Numbered from the stretch's first letter, positions 29,977 through 42,330 are shown. The stretch: DNA of 64,000 nucleotides from Chionoecetes opilio (GCA_016584305.1 JACEEZ010023664.1:560583-624582), one strand, 5' to 3'. The notes: generated by a model from the letters alone, not told the origin. Made by a program: numbers and translations.

Positions 29977-30399
29977 CAGGGGCGGATTGGGTACCCTAAA
30001 CCAGCCTGGGACAGACACCTACCGGCCCTGGCCCTATCTTGCCAACTTCAGTCATGAATAAAATGCAGTACCCCTGAATAGAAAAATATTACTTATTCTA
30101 TTTCAAATCGGTACAAACTAAAATGTTGAATATACGGTATTCAAACCAAAAAATATATCATATACACCACACTTGTAAATTTGTTTCTATAGTTCTTGTA
30201 TGAAAGTGCGTTTTCACAGACTGAAAAGCTATTGAAGCAATATGTCTACGTAGATTCACGCAATAAACCCAGCCATTCAAGAACTATTTTACAAAACATT
30301 TCAATTCTAACCAGCAAACTGGACTGAGCATCAACACAGCTGCTGATCATCCCGCCACACAATCCACTTGACTATAAATATGCACATTTCTCATACTTC

Positions 30400-33300
30400 C
30401 CGTCAATATAATCACTCATTTTAAAATTTACATGAGTCTTATCATTCAGTACTCATTACTTGGTGATTTCAATGTTCACCACCATCTTTGGCTATCATCT
30501 TCTTTCACTGTCCAACTTGGTGAACAAGCCTACAATTTTTCTATCCTCCAAGACCTAGAGCAGCTGGTGCAGCACCCTACCTGTATTCCTGACCATCCAC
30601 GGAGACACGTCCAACATTCTATACCTTTTCCTAACTACTAACCCTTTCTGCTTACTCTGTGAAACTATTCTCTCCGTTGGGTTCCTCCAATCACAATTAT
30701 ATTTCTGCAACTTGTCCTATCGCTCCGGTGCCGCCTCGGGACCCACCTAAGGAGGTGCTTCTGGCATTTCAACTCAGCTAAGTGGGAGGACCTAAGGCAG
30801 TACTACTCTGATTTTCCATGGAATAAAATTATTGCTTCCATGTCAGAGACCCATCTCTTTGTGCAGAGCGCATAACTGAACCATTGTCTCTGTCATGGAG
30901 GCGTACATTCCACACACTTTCTCTAATCCTAAAGCCCGTCCACTTTGGTTTAACTCTACTTGTTCTCATGCTGTACAAGATAGAGAGGCGGCCAGAGCTG
31001 GGCACTAAATACATTGAATGTATTTAAATACTAAATACTAAATACATGGGAGAAATGTATTTAAATACTAAATACATTTTACAAATGTATTTAAATACTA
31101 AATACTAAATACATCAATTGTATTTAAATACATTTGTAAATACATTTTAAATACACACAAATTTTAACATGTCCGAAAAAAATGAATTTCCTTAGGATTT
31201 CCTTAGATTTTGGGTTTCCTTAGAAATTTCCTTCTCAGGCCTAAATTTTCTTGAAATCAGGACATTTCCTTGCCAATGGAAACACTGGTTCACTGTAACA
31301 TCAGGGTTGCCAGATAGTTGGGCGGGTTTATGGCCAAATTTACTGAACAAAAAGTATTTAAAATTTTATATTTAATGTATTTAAATACTCATAAAAGTAT
31401 TTAAATACTGCATTTAAATACATGACAACCAATGTATTTATGAAAATACATTTATAAATACAGAAATGTATTTAAATACGTATTTAAATGCAATTGTACT
31501 TAAATACTGCCCAGCCCAGCTCTGGAGGCGGCTCACAGATGGTACAGTAACCATCCATCTCCTGAAACTCGCACCCTCTATATTTCTGTCCATAATCATG
31601 CCAAATATTTTCTTCAGTTTACCAAAAACTCATTCGTGCATAGAAAATGTCAAAATTTTCTTAATCAAACTAATCTCGTGACTTCTGGCATCTAGCTAAA
31701 AACATCTTTAACAATTTGTGTCTTTTTCATCTTTCCCTCTTATGTTTCTCCCGGATGGTCCCACAGCTGTCTCATCTATTTCTAAAGCTGAACTTTGTGC
31801 TAAAAACGTTTGCTAAAGCTTCCACTCTGGTTGATGAATTCCTCCTTCTCCTCCAATCCTCTGACTATGTTTTTGAGATCCTGCGTAATGATGTTTTATT
31901 TGGCCTTTCTGGCCTAGATCCTCGGAAGGCTTATGTTCCTGACGGAATCCCTCCTATTGTTCTAAAAAAACTGGGCTTCTGTGCTTGCACCCTGTCTAGT
32001 CAAACTTTTCTGTCTTTTTCTATCTACTTCCACCTTTCCTTGCTGGAAATATGCTTACATTCAACCTGTCCCTAAGAAGGGTGACCATTCTAAACCTTCA
32101 AAACTACCGTCCATAGCTTGACTTCCTGCCTTTCTAACGTTTTGAATCTATACTAATAAGAGATTCTTAAGCATCTTATGCTCACAATCTTCTAGCTGAT
32201 GGTCAGTACGGTTTCCGTAAAGGGCGATCTTCTAGTTTTCCTAACTGAATCTTGGTCATCCTCCTTTAGGGGTTTTGGTGAAACTTTTGTTGTTGCCCTT
32301 GACATATCAAAAGCTTTTGATAGAGTCTGGCACAAATCCTTAATGTTTAAACTACCATTATTCGGTTTCTATCCGTTCATCTTCATCTTCTTCATGCCCC
32401 TTTATCTTCAGTTTTCTTTCTAACCGTTCTATTGCAGCTACTGTAGACGGACATTATTCTTCTCCTAAGTCTATTAATAGTGGTGTTCTTCAGGGTTCTG
32501 TCCTATCAATTACTCAATTCTATTATTCATTAATGATCTTCTAAGTCTAACTCAATGCCCTATCCACTCCTTTGCTGATGATTCTACCCTGCATTTTTCA
32601 ACGTTGTTTATTAGGCGTCCAGCTAAACAGGAACTAAGTGACTCACGGAGAGATACCATGGAGATCCTAACTTCTGACCTTTCTATAATTTCTGATTGGG
32701 ACAAAACAAACCTAGCTTCTTTTGTTCAATGACTCAAAAACCCAATTTCTTCACCTATCTACTCGACAAAACCTACCAGACAACTATCCCCTCTTCTTCA
32801 ATGACACTCAACTGTTTTCTTCTACAATGAACATTCTTGGACTATCCTTTACAAAAAATTTGAGCTGGAAATCTCACATCTCATCTCTTGCTAAAACAAC
32901 TTTTAAGAAGTTAGGTGTCCTCTGGCATTTGCGTCCAATTTTTTCTCCATCCCAGTTGCTTGCTCTGTACAGGGGCCTTATCCTCCCATGTATGGAGTAT
33001 GTCTCACATGTTTGGGGAGGATCCACTCATACAGCTTTCCTCAACAGGGTAGAATAAAAAACTTTTTGTCTCATCAACTCCTCTCCTCTGACTGACTCTT
33101 CAATCTTTAAGTCATCGCCGCAATGCTGCTTCTCTTGCTATCTTCTATCATTATTTTTGTGCTCACTGCTCTTCTGAACTTGCTAACTGCATGCCTCCCT
33201 CCATCCCGCGGCCTCGCTGCACAAGACTTTCTACTCATTCTCATCCCTATCCTGTCCATCTTCCAGTGCAAAAGTTAACAAGTATCTTCACTCTTCCATT

Positions 33301-33533
33301 CCCTTCACTGGTAAACTCTTGAACACTCTTTCTGTTTCTATTCTTCCACCTTCCGACGACAATTTTTTTTTCAAGAAAGGAGTAACAAGACACCTCCCGA
33401 ACTAAATTGGCTCACCCCCCTTTCTATATTCTCTTACAGTATTCCTTATAGGCACTGGTAACTAAGTGGGCTTTTTTTTGTCCTTGGCTTCTTGGCTTGG
33501 TTCTTTGTGCTGTAAAAAAAAAAAAAAAAAAAC
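30400..33533 (+). pseudogene. Jockey-like LINE, copy 2, with A tail
   Basis: Encodes part of the endonuclease (LLGDFNVHHHLWLS, LEQLVQHPTC), then the linker, RT segments (DPRKAYVPDGIPPIVLKK, LDISKAFDRVWHKSLM for motif A, SFADDSTLHFS-like motif C) and the C-terminal region (LGVLWHLRPIFSPSQLLALY, CMEYVSHVWGGSTHTAFLNR). The A tail is at 33514-33533. Many stops and shifts are present. A hAT MITE interrupts it at 30993-31524. The left border is not sharply defined. Confidence 0.85.
30993..31524. mobile_element. hAT MITE (532 bp) inside the LINE, 8-bp target duplication
   Basis: CAGAGCTGGGCACTAAATAC at the left; GCCCAGCCCAGCTCTG at the right. GAGGCGGC lies at 30985-30992 and 31525-31532. The interior is almost only repeats of AAATAC/GTATTTAAATA words. 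The first 13 bases are the same as those of the hAT element at 63066. Confidence 0.9.
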
Positions 33534-34158
33534 CATTACACTGAGGTGTGTGGCCCGTGGTGCCATGAAACTGTACAGTTTGTTGTGGACCAGGTGCCAA
33601 AAGGAGGATTTTGAGGCCAAGCTAGCTGTCTCAACGTCAACGATCTCCAATAAATGTGCTAGAATTCATTGGAGTTATATTATTATACACCCATGCTAGA
33701 AACAGCTGATCTCTCTTTTTCTCTCTCTTATAAATTGCTTCATAAAATGTTGTACTTATGATTTCGTACCAATAATATAACCAAGCTCTAATCCCGATAG
33801 CCACTTCTTCGTCAAGCGCACTCGAGTCTGGCCTTCGGGCCCCGGCGCTGGCGGCCCTCGGACCCATTGACCCTCTGGGACACAGCCCGGTGTGTCCTGT
33901 GACCAATCCGCCTCTGGGGTCATACTCCTTCAGATTCAATAGCTAGAATACGGGAGAGGGATGGAGGAGAAGCCAGGCTGCCTCGTCTGGCTCAAGCCAG
34001 ACGAGGCATACGGTCTCCGGGCATAAGCGTCTCTCACAACCGTACCATACTGCGCTACAGAGGGCCGGCCCCGCCGGGACTCAGACCGGCCCCAGACCCT
34101 CCGGCCCACCGCGACACAGCCCGGTTTGCCCTATGGCCAATCCGCCCCTGCGTATTGA

Positions 34159-34596
34159 GCTGTAAAGTAATGAAATGATAGCCATTCTGAGGCACTGAAG
34201 TCTTCTCAGCGACTCCAAAAAAATCCTTGCTGCATTTTAAGTCTCCCTGAAGCTTTGGAAATTTTTGTAAACAGCACCTGCCACCCAGAAATATTTTTTC
34301 AGGTAGGGGTGCTATTAAGTCTCTTCTGTCTTTTTCTGTTAATTAACATTTTCAACTCCATCTTTAGCTTTTCTTCATAGGTATAGCAGATTCCAGTTCT
34401 GGGACCATTATAGTTGGTATGCTTTTTTTTCTTTTTTTAAGAAGGGCAACTGTTCTCTGAGAATAACGTCTGGTTCACTCTTGCCTCTTCAGAATAGCCT
34501 TACATTCCTGCACATGGTTGTATGCAATTATGCATTTTGTTTATTTATTATTTATTAATTTTTTATTTATCTTTTTTTACTATTTCTCTTTCTTGC
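34159..34596. other. No gene recognised; precedes the hAT transposase remnant
   Basis: T-rich sequence ending in ttctctttcttgcag, a good splice acceptor for the following frame. Possibly an intron of the transposase gene. Confidence 0.4.
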
Positions 34597-37180
34597 AGAA
34601 AATAGTAGTATAAAATGCCAAAGTCAGAAAGAAGAAAAAGGGAGCAAGAAAGAGACCGACATGAGGCAGCCAAAAGCAGTAGTCTCTGTATAACTGGATC
34701 CAGTGTGAAGCAACACCTTCAACATCACACCAGTCAGATGAAGGGTCTAGTGAAGAAATAGATTCAGGAGTTACAGAGTCACAAGAAGAGGCAGTCAGTT
34801 TGCGTAGTTCAGAGCAAGAGACTACAGTTGACAAGAAAGAGAGTAATGAAGCAGCAGATGTAAGCCCAGATAGTCTGGTGCAGGAAAGGTTTGCTGTGCT
34901 GTCTGGATTACAACATCCAAATGATCCTGCTCATGTTTTCACACATGGCCTAGAGTATAATGATTAATTCATCAGGTTCTGTGTTACTGCTGGTCCCTGT
35001 CAACCAGTAATTCCATACCCGAAGAACTGCGAGGGACGTTCTTTCCAAAGGCAGTGGTATGAAAAAAATTCTTGGCTGGAGTATTCCCCACAGACAGATT
35101 CAATGTTCTGTTTCAGTTGTCGCCTGTTCATGAATGATGAGAAATACAAAAGTAGAGCAGCCTGGAAATCTGAGGGTATAAATCGTTGGAGAACTGCCTT
35201 GGAGAAGATCAAAGACCATGCAAGATCTGAGAGCCACATGATAAGTATGGTTCGATGGAAGTCTTTTGAAAAACAAACATTGGTCGTTGCTCTGCAAATT
35301 GCTGATCGCGAAACACAAGCTGCTAAAGATAAACTGAGACAAACAAACAGAGAAATTTTGTCCAGGTTAATCTCCATAACTCTTTTTTTGGTTAGACAAG
35401 GATTGGCATTCAGGGGATATGACGAAACCTGTTTAAGTGAAAATCGAGGCAATTTTCTAGAGCTTGTTGAGTTGTTTGGCCAGTATGATAGTGTAATGAA
35501 GATGCATCTTGATTTCATAAAACAAAAACGTGAAACACTGAACAGGCCCCAAGTGTCTTTGCTATCTAACAGGACTCAGAATGACTTTATTAAAGTGTTG
35601 GCCATTGTGGTGAGAAAAAAAATCATGAAGGAAATCCATGATAGTAAGATCTTTTCACTTCTCATAGATGAAACAACTGATGTGTCACACACTGAGCAAG
35701 TTTCCTTTTGCATAAGGTATGTGTATGATTTCACTGTAAAGGAACAGTTTATACAAGTATGTGACGTACGTCTACAGCTGGGGAAGATTTAAAAACCTTT
35801 GTATTAGCTCTTTTGGAAGAAGAATCTGAATATTGCAGATGTGCGTGGGCAAGGATTTGAAGGAGCAGCCAACATGAGTGGGCTATACAAAGGTCTTCAA
35901 TCAAGACTTCAGAAATAGAATCCCAAGGCTCTGTATGTGCACTGTCATGCACATTGTCTAAATCGGGTTTGCTAGTTGGAAGTGCAAAACCCCAGCATTC
36001 TTTTGTGACATTCTTCACTTTGGTGGAGAAACTATATGCTTTAGTTGCAAATTCTTTGAAGCGGCATGCTGCTTTCATAGAAGTTCAAAGAACTATGTAC
36101 CCAGAGCGGCGTCCACTTGAGCTTCAGAAGCTGTCAGACACACGAGGGAAACTTGCAGAGAATCAGCCTTCAGACTCGGGAACAAAGTATTGCAGCTCTG
36201 AAACAGTTCCTGGAAGAAATAATCTAAGAGTACCACCTGATCCATCGCGGGAGTGGTGTCAGTGTTATTGAATAGCATAGGATTTGAATTTGTTCTTTGC
36301 CTAGAAATCACAGCCCTGTATTTTTAGAGACTGCATATGCATCTGATGCACTGCACAAACGAGATCTTGATTTGTCAGTGTCCTACAAATTGTAGAACAA
36401 TGTTAGAAAATATGAGGATGTTGAGGAATGAAGAGAAGTTTCAAAGAAGTTTTCAAGAAGGGCAAAGGATAAAGCGGGAAGTCATGGGTATAGGTATTCC
36501 ATCTGCAGTCCCGGGATCTAGTAGGAAGAGGAAAATCCCTGAACGCTTCAAGTACAGTTCCACATCTGCAACCGAAGATGAACGTTTCAAAGTGTGGAGC
36601 AATACTACCGGGTTTCAAATTCTTCTATGTGTTCTTAGACTCAATTAGGGCAGGAGTTGGAGCGAAGGTTCAAGGGTAGTGGAGGCTCAACTTCAGAGAT
36701 CCTGAATGCCTTCTACAGTCCTGACAGAGCCGGGATAGATGGTTCCCACATTTGTTGATGAACAGTCACTAAATGCACTGCAAAACTGTGGGATTTTACG
36801 AGTTCGACGAGGTGGATAAACTTCAGTTCCAAACTGAAAGTTTTTTCATTCAACCTTCTCTTGTTTTTCCAAAGACCCCAGTTGGTTTGGTTTATTTAAA
36901 GATTCTAAAGGAAAACAATGTTCAAGAAATATTTCCAAATTTATCTGAGGCTACTGAAACTTATGCACATTGCCTATAACAACTGCTACAGTAGAGGTCT
37001 TTTTCAAACTGAAACTCGTGAAAACAAAACTTGGGAAACCCTTTGTGGTGAAGAGAGTTGGCTGACTTACTACTATTGGCTATAGAGAAAGACATTCATA
37101 TCAGTCATGAAGAAGGCATTGAAACTTTCAAGACATTGCCAACAAAAAACCCTTTTTGTAGAAAATACAAATCATGCCAA
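34597..37180 (+). pseudogene. Decayed hAT transposase (ZMYM1-like type)
   Basis: The family cuts and pastes hAT DNA transposons. The order is intact: an acidic N-terminal part (SDEGSSEEIDSGVTESQEEA at about 34735), a TTF-type zinc-finger region (ITAGPCQP-like, GRSFQRQWYEKNSWLEYSP, MFCFSCRLFMND), a longest open stretch at 35103-35792 (NRWRTALEKIKDH, LSENRGNFLELVELF, SLLIDETTDVSHTEQVSFCI), then ADVRGQGFEGAANMSGLYKG, YVHCHAHCLN and a C-terminal dimerisation region near 36980-37110 (TKLGKP, LLLLAIEKDI in shifted frames). At least eight frameshifts or stops, including near 34958, 35790 and 36270, disable it. Element ends were not found with certainty. Confidence 0.8.
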
Positions 37181-37199
37181 CAGACAGGTACTAAAATGT

Positions 37200-37610
37200 G
37201 CTATATTGAAAGTTTTTTTTGTTATCAGTCTTAACACACACCACCCCACACGTATAGAAGCATAGAAGCCTGGAACAACCTTGATGCAAAAGTGATTAAT
37301 GCAAGAAGTATTCAGGACTTCAAAGGCAAGCTGGATAATAGTAGATTTTGGAGAGGGACAGTACGAGCATAGCTCTTTTCCTGTATGTTACAACTAGGTA
37401 ATACAACAGTAAATCACCAATGGCATTAAAATATCTGGATGAAGAGATGTTTTAAAATTGTTTAACATTTTTGATTCGACCAAGGTTGGAATATGCGGCA
37501 GTGATTTGGTCACCACATAAAAGAAGGATAAAAGAAGATTGAGAGTATACAAAGAGCAGCCAAAAATGGCACCAAGCCTGAGAGATTTTCTCACTATTTT
37601 TCATCGTATT
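37200..37610 (+). pseudogene. CR1/Jockey-like LINE C-terminal fragments
   Basis: EAWNNLDAKVINARSIQDFK (37265-37330) resembles the end of the LINE at 21240-21300. RPRLEYAAVIW-like sequence and AAKMAPSLRDF (37478-37590) resemble 20880-20995. Order and frames are scrambled, so this is a mosaic remnant. Confidence 0.6.
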
Positions 37611-37877
37611 CTTTAAACATTTGCTTATGTCTCTTATCATGTCTCCGTACTCCTCTCTCCCCCAGGAATTTGTCTTGGGTGGAACGTATACAATTACTAG
37701 TCTCTTATTCTCCTTTTTCATCACCAACTCTACTCCGTAAACCACCTCGGCCATTCCTTCGCTTTCTCCACATTTCCTACTACCCCCATCCTTCCTTGTT
37801 AACATCATTACACCACCTCCTTTTTCCTGGTTTCTGTTTCTCCTCCATACATTATATTGACCCTCCACAACTGGCAC
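37610..37877 (-). pseudogene. LINE endonuclease fragment
   Basis: Minus-strand frame with EKGGGVMMLTRKD and KKENKRLVIVYVPPKTNSWG, the N-terminal part of the endonuclease of CR1/Jockey-like elements. Truncated on both sides. Confidence 0.65.
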
Positions 37878-38012
37878 ATTCCCAAATCACTCAGCTTCGT
37901 TTCAACTAGACCTATATGTCGGGTTTTTCTTGGCTCTCAGTAATCGTTTACTTCTGATAATGCTGTGTGTGTGTGTGTGTGTGTGTATTTTCCTCGTTGT
38001 AGTATATATATT

Positions 38013-40943
38013 AGGGTGTCCCAGGCTTGTATTAGTAGAAAAACAAATAATGATATCAAGTCCAGCCCCATGCTGCTCTGGTTCCTTGTCAAATGAAAGT
38101 GATTCCACCAAATTTTTTTTGAATATTGGGCAATATTTAATGGGCGCGCAAAACGAACGTTTTTTGATAGCTCCTCTTAAGATTCGACCCATTATCTGCA
38201 TTCTGATCACTCTATCGTGTTCAGAAGAGCCTAGGGACAGGAAATGAATGTGAAATTCTGTTATGTTTTTTGTTATTTATTCCTACTCCAACACCTTCTT
38301 CTTGAGTTCCGCCTTCATTTTTTAGGACAGCTTTCGTGTGGAGGCGGGCACCTTCAAGAGGACTGGGTTTGCCGTTCGTCCTTCGTCCCGGGTTTTCCGA
38401 GGAACGTTGATGAGGGCTATTCCTCGTTCTTGCGAGGTCGTTTTGTTTACCTTCAGGACACCAGCCCGCTTCTTCGCGCACTTGAAACACTAATCCATGT
38501 TCCATGTTTCAGGACTCAGCCCCAAGGAAGGTTTGGTTGCTGGCCTCCTAGTAGACTTTTCAAACCTGCATCGACCGCACTGAGCGAAGGCGGAAAGCGG
38601 CCTGTTGAGATTTTATTGGTGTCTTCGCTCGGGGGCCGTGGATTCTTGTTCGTCGAAGGACGCTTCATCCCCCTCTACCATCTCCGCCTTCTGCTCCGGG
38701 GTGATGCGGTCATCGAAGATGGCCAGTCCGATCAGGTTTTTCGGAAAGGACCAAGATGGTGCCGCATGGCACGTTTCCGCGACCGGGCGCAACCCCATCG
38801 TCGCAGATCCTCTTCACTCAGTGATGAAGTCCAGGTCGTTCTTGGCTGCGTAGGACGGAATCATTGGGCCTCATTCCAGTTTTCGCATAGACCATGGTCA
38901 CAAAGAACGCAACTCGACGGATCCCCCCCAAACTCCCCCTGCTCATCTCCAGCTGGTCATGGAAGAGCATGATCTTCACAGCGTAGATGGCCTTGGCCAT
39001 CCATCTGGCCATGTGGTAAGCACCAGAGCACGGAAGATGTAGGGACTCCTCCTCCGAGGGAGGCCACGCTGAGCAGGATGATCTCTTTGTAGTCTTCACG
39101 TGGATGATTCCCCAGTCAAGCAGACGTTTCAAGTGACCGAGCATCTTAAGGCGGTGAGCTTCTTCGTCGGATGACAGAGCGGTCGGTGTCAGGGGGCTGT
39201 GGTCGGCTCTGGGCAACGATAGGCCAACGATTCTGGAGGCTCTTGGAAAAGGGCGATGTTAGGGCCAATGGACCCATGCAAGTCTTGAAGACATCCTTCA
39301 GAACACTTCCAGGATGTGGTGGCGGCATGCCAACCACACCAGGGGCTTCTCCAGTGCACGTTCAATCCTGACACACTCCTTGAACCATCCCCTTGTTGGC
39401 CGCTGTCGTGTCGAATCCATTCCAAAGATGTTGCCCTTCAAGCTGCTTTCCCCGCACCAGCTTCAAGACGGGTTTTCCCAACAGCTTGTCCTGTCCCGTC
39501 TGCAGACACAGGAACACCCAGAAGTTCCTCCGTATCCTCCCCGGACACCAAGACGGCCACCCTCTCCTCCAATGACCTTCCGTCCCTAGACTGGGTAACA
39601 ACTTCCGTCCCAATGCAGGACCAAAGGGACTTTTAGGCTTGAAGGAGAGAGACCATGGCAATCTCTTTGCGGTTCCCTTTACTCTGCCCGGTGGATCGAC
39701 GAACGGGACACAGTGATATGTTCGATGTCGTGGCCACGGCATCCGCTCTGGTCCGGCTCTGGTCCACAGCTCCACGGCCACGGCACCATTGCAGCAGCGG
39801 CGTAGGAGGGTGTCGCAGCAAAGGATGGACAGATTGTCGCGCTCCCCCAAGCAAGGGTCAGCTTCCTTGGTGAGCTTATTCTCCTTAGGAGGTCGATGGT
39901 GGGGGACATTTAGCTGGTGTCGGGCTTTGAAGTCGTCGTCCTCGGTTTCTTCGTTGGAAAGATGAGGATGTAGTAGAAAACTCCAAGTCCAGCCACGTCA
40001 CGTCAAGAGTGGATGACGAAGCAGCCGCGTCCTTCTTCTTCATCTCCTCCATCCTTTGTCCTCTTACGTCGTTTTTTCCTCAGTCGCTCGCTTCAGCTTC
40101 TCGTCCACGCCAGCCATCGAGCAGCTCTGCCGGTCCTCCTCTGAGCCTCCAAGAATGCCTTGTCTTCATTGGGGATCTTCCCTTCCATTGCCTTGGAATG
40201 CGCGATGTCAAACATTCTTCGAGGCTGTCTCTGAAGATGCATCTCTTCATTTCTTCGTCTCTGTCTTCCGTGACTTGGATTTCCCCATGGCGCCGTAACT
40301 TTCCCCGTACAGTTTTGAGGGTCTTCTTTTTTCACCCACGACACATCCAACGTCGGGAAAGTTTGGCACGTTCGCCACACTTCCAAGACCTTCTCAGCGG
40401 TAGAAGCTGCTGCAGCAAAAAGAACCTCCTTCTGGATCTTGTGGTGGAACAAAAACACCTGGAGAACCTCGCCTCTCGACGGAAGACGATTCCCCGGGAA
40501 TGACGATGTTGGGGACTTCTCCAGTAGCCATACCACGTCCGTAGATCGTCTTTCACACGCCATCACGTTAGACCTGGGAACACAAAAGAGACCAGAATAC
40601 AGTTTTTTTATTTTACATCGATAAATACATACATAGGCATTAGCTACATTATTTATAGTGATGGAAATACGAGGGATACGGCAGGCACACACTTAAAACA
40701 ACTAAGTTCACACACTAAGATAGTTGTAATATAGATGTAGTGAGAAACAAACCGACACAAAGGACACCACATGCGACAACTACCTCACTCTCTGACGCCG
40801 AGCAGAAAACTGAACGAAATGCGCGACCAGTAAAAGACGAGAGAGGAAGCTGAAAGTTTTCCTGTTAGAACTTGTCACGACAGGGAACAAGGGCAACATG
40901 TGCTGGAGTGTGTCCGATACACGTCGGTTACTTGGGACACCCT
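38013..40943 (-). mobile_element. 2.9-kb TIR transposon, ends AGGGTGTCCCA, decayed coding region on minus strand
   Basis: AGGGTGTCCCAGGCTTG at 38013 and CTTGGGACACCCT ending 40943 are inverted, with TATATTA/TAATATA flanks. Nearly the whole minus strand is a broken coding region. It includes RRMFDIAHSKAMEGKIPNED and FLEAQRRTGRAARW (about 40120-40200), FDTTAANKGMVQGVC (39370-39420), LKDVFKTCMGP (39280-39310) and YHMARWMAKAIYAVKIMLFH (38985-39040). I recall this set of motifs from large families of uncharacterised arthropod proteins; I cannot place it in a transposase superfamily. Confidence 0.75.
38560..40640 (-). pseudogene. Broken transposon-encoded protein of the AGGGTGTCCCA element
   Basis: The remnant runs from about 40640 down to 38560. 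Its main frames are 40692-40093, 39850-39362, 39337-39146 and 39216-38818. FDTT...G...C followed by a cysteine- and histidine-containing LACRHHI-like segment (readable across a frameshift near 39340) and HMARWMAKAIY suggests an RNase-H-fold transposase, but this is inference. More than six frameshifts are present. Confidence 0.6.
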
Positions 40944-41010
40944 AATATATATATATATATATAATTATAATATATATATATATATATATAATATTACACA
41001 CTGTATATAT
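40944..41010. repeat. (TA)n tract
   Basis: Mostly TA dinucleotides between two TIR elements. Confidence 0.9.
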
Positions 41011-41013
41011 ATA

Positions 41014-41810
41014 CAGTCAAACCTCGATATAACGGACCTCGATGTAACGGACTTCGGATGTAACGGACTCCATTTGCGTGACTTTTTTTATTTTATTTTT
41101 TATTTTTTTATTAGACCGCTTATCGCCACTCGAATTGTCAACTCAACATAATTGTATTATTTTCTCATTTTACTTTGGAATGCTTGGGTTTAAGGAGTTT
41201 TGATGTATCACATATTAAGATATAATATTATAAGGAAGGAGCCTGTGTTGCTAGTGATTTAGTGGTAGAAGGTGTGTATTGTTTATAATAGTGACTATTA
41301 GTTTTATGGCGTGGCCGCTGCTACGTCTCCCTGTCACCTCAACACCATAAATCACCCTTATCTAAGGTGACACGCAGTGCTACACTGACCTAAATAGTGA
41401 CGTGTATAGAACTGCACTTCACAACCATATAATATATATATAATAATGAGCATTAGTCATGATAGTAAGCAATACCTTTGGAAGCCACGGCTGAATCTGG
41501 CTCGTAGTAATTTGTTTACCTTTCACTAGAGCTTGAGCTTGACTAGCTACACGGTCTGGTTGTGTTTGTGATTATTTCTCATTTATTTCACGTGTAGGAG
41601 CGGACCAAATTCAGCATGTAGTGCCAGTCACTGTTTACCTCCCAACATAGCTACACAGTCTGGTTGTGTTTGTGATTATTTCTCATTTATTTCACAATTT
41701 TTCCTTTTTTTTCATATATTTTTCCACCCTTGGAAAAATACCCTCGCTATAACGGACAATCGGCTTTAACGGACCACTCCTCCCCCCCTTTATCGTTATA
41801 TCGAGGTTTG
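41014..41810. mobile_element. TA-flanked TIR element, ends CAGTCAAACCTCGATATAAC
   Basis: The left CAGTCAAACCTCGATATAAC and right GTTATATCGAGGTTTGA are inverted, with CGGAC-type subterminal words (TAACGGAC, several times). About 800 bp, no coding region, inserted in (TA)n. Confidence 0.8.
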
Positions 41811-41869
41811 AATATATATATATATATTAAATATTTATAATAATACTGAAGTGCCCTTTCCATCCGGAG

Positions 41870-42330
41870 CCCTCCCCATCTAAATTCTCTGCCTTTTCCC
41901 TGGCCCATTTGGAGTATGTCTCAATCTTTGGGGGGGGACCCCTCATACAGCCTCTAAAAAACAGGGGGAGTCAAAAGTTTTAGTTCATAAAATCCTCCCC
42001 TCTGACTGTCTTTAAATCTTTAATTCCCACGCAAGTTCTTCTTTTGCATGTCTACCGTTATTTCATGCTCATGCTCTTTGAACTTGTAACTGCATCCCTT
42101 CCCTCCCCCCCCGGGCCCGCTGCACAAGTTTTTCTATCATTCTCATCCCTTTTCTATTTATAAAATACCCCTAGAAATTTAACCATTACTCCCCTTTTTC
42201 ATCCCTTTTACTGGTAAAATCGGAAACTCTTTTCCTGTTTTTTTTTTTCTTTAGTGACTTTCTTTCTTTTTTTAGTTTCGTCGACTTTAGTTTTTTTAAA
42301 GATGTCAAGACATCCCCCAAAATACATTGC
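41870..42330 (+). pseudogene. Jockey-like LINE 3' fragment, copy 3, badly degraded
   Basis: Collinear with 32990-33400 (GGAGTATGTCTCA, CTCCCCTCTGACTG, CGCTGCACAAG, ACTGGTAAA) but with many extra or altered bases in mononucleotide runs. Confidence 0.7.

Larger units (their letters stand above)
29977..34150. mobile_element. Non-autonomous hAT element, split by a LINE
   Basis: Left end CAGGGGCGGATTGGGTACCC and right end GGCCAATCCGCCCCTG are inverted. CGTATTGA flanks both (29969-29976 and 34151-34158). The interior left part (to about 30400) and right part (from about 33540) are hAT material. Between them is a LINE ending in an A tail at 33533. Without the LINE the element is near 1 kb. The right part has a second, diverged copy of the end at about 33890-33920 (GACCAATCCGCCTCTGGGG) and a perfect hairpin at 33979-34008. 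Confidence 0.8.
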
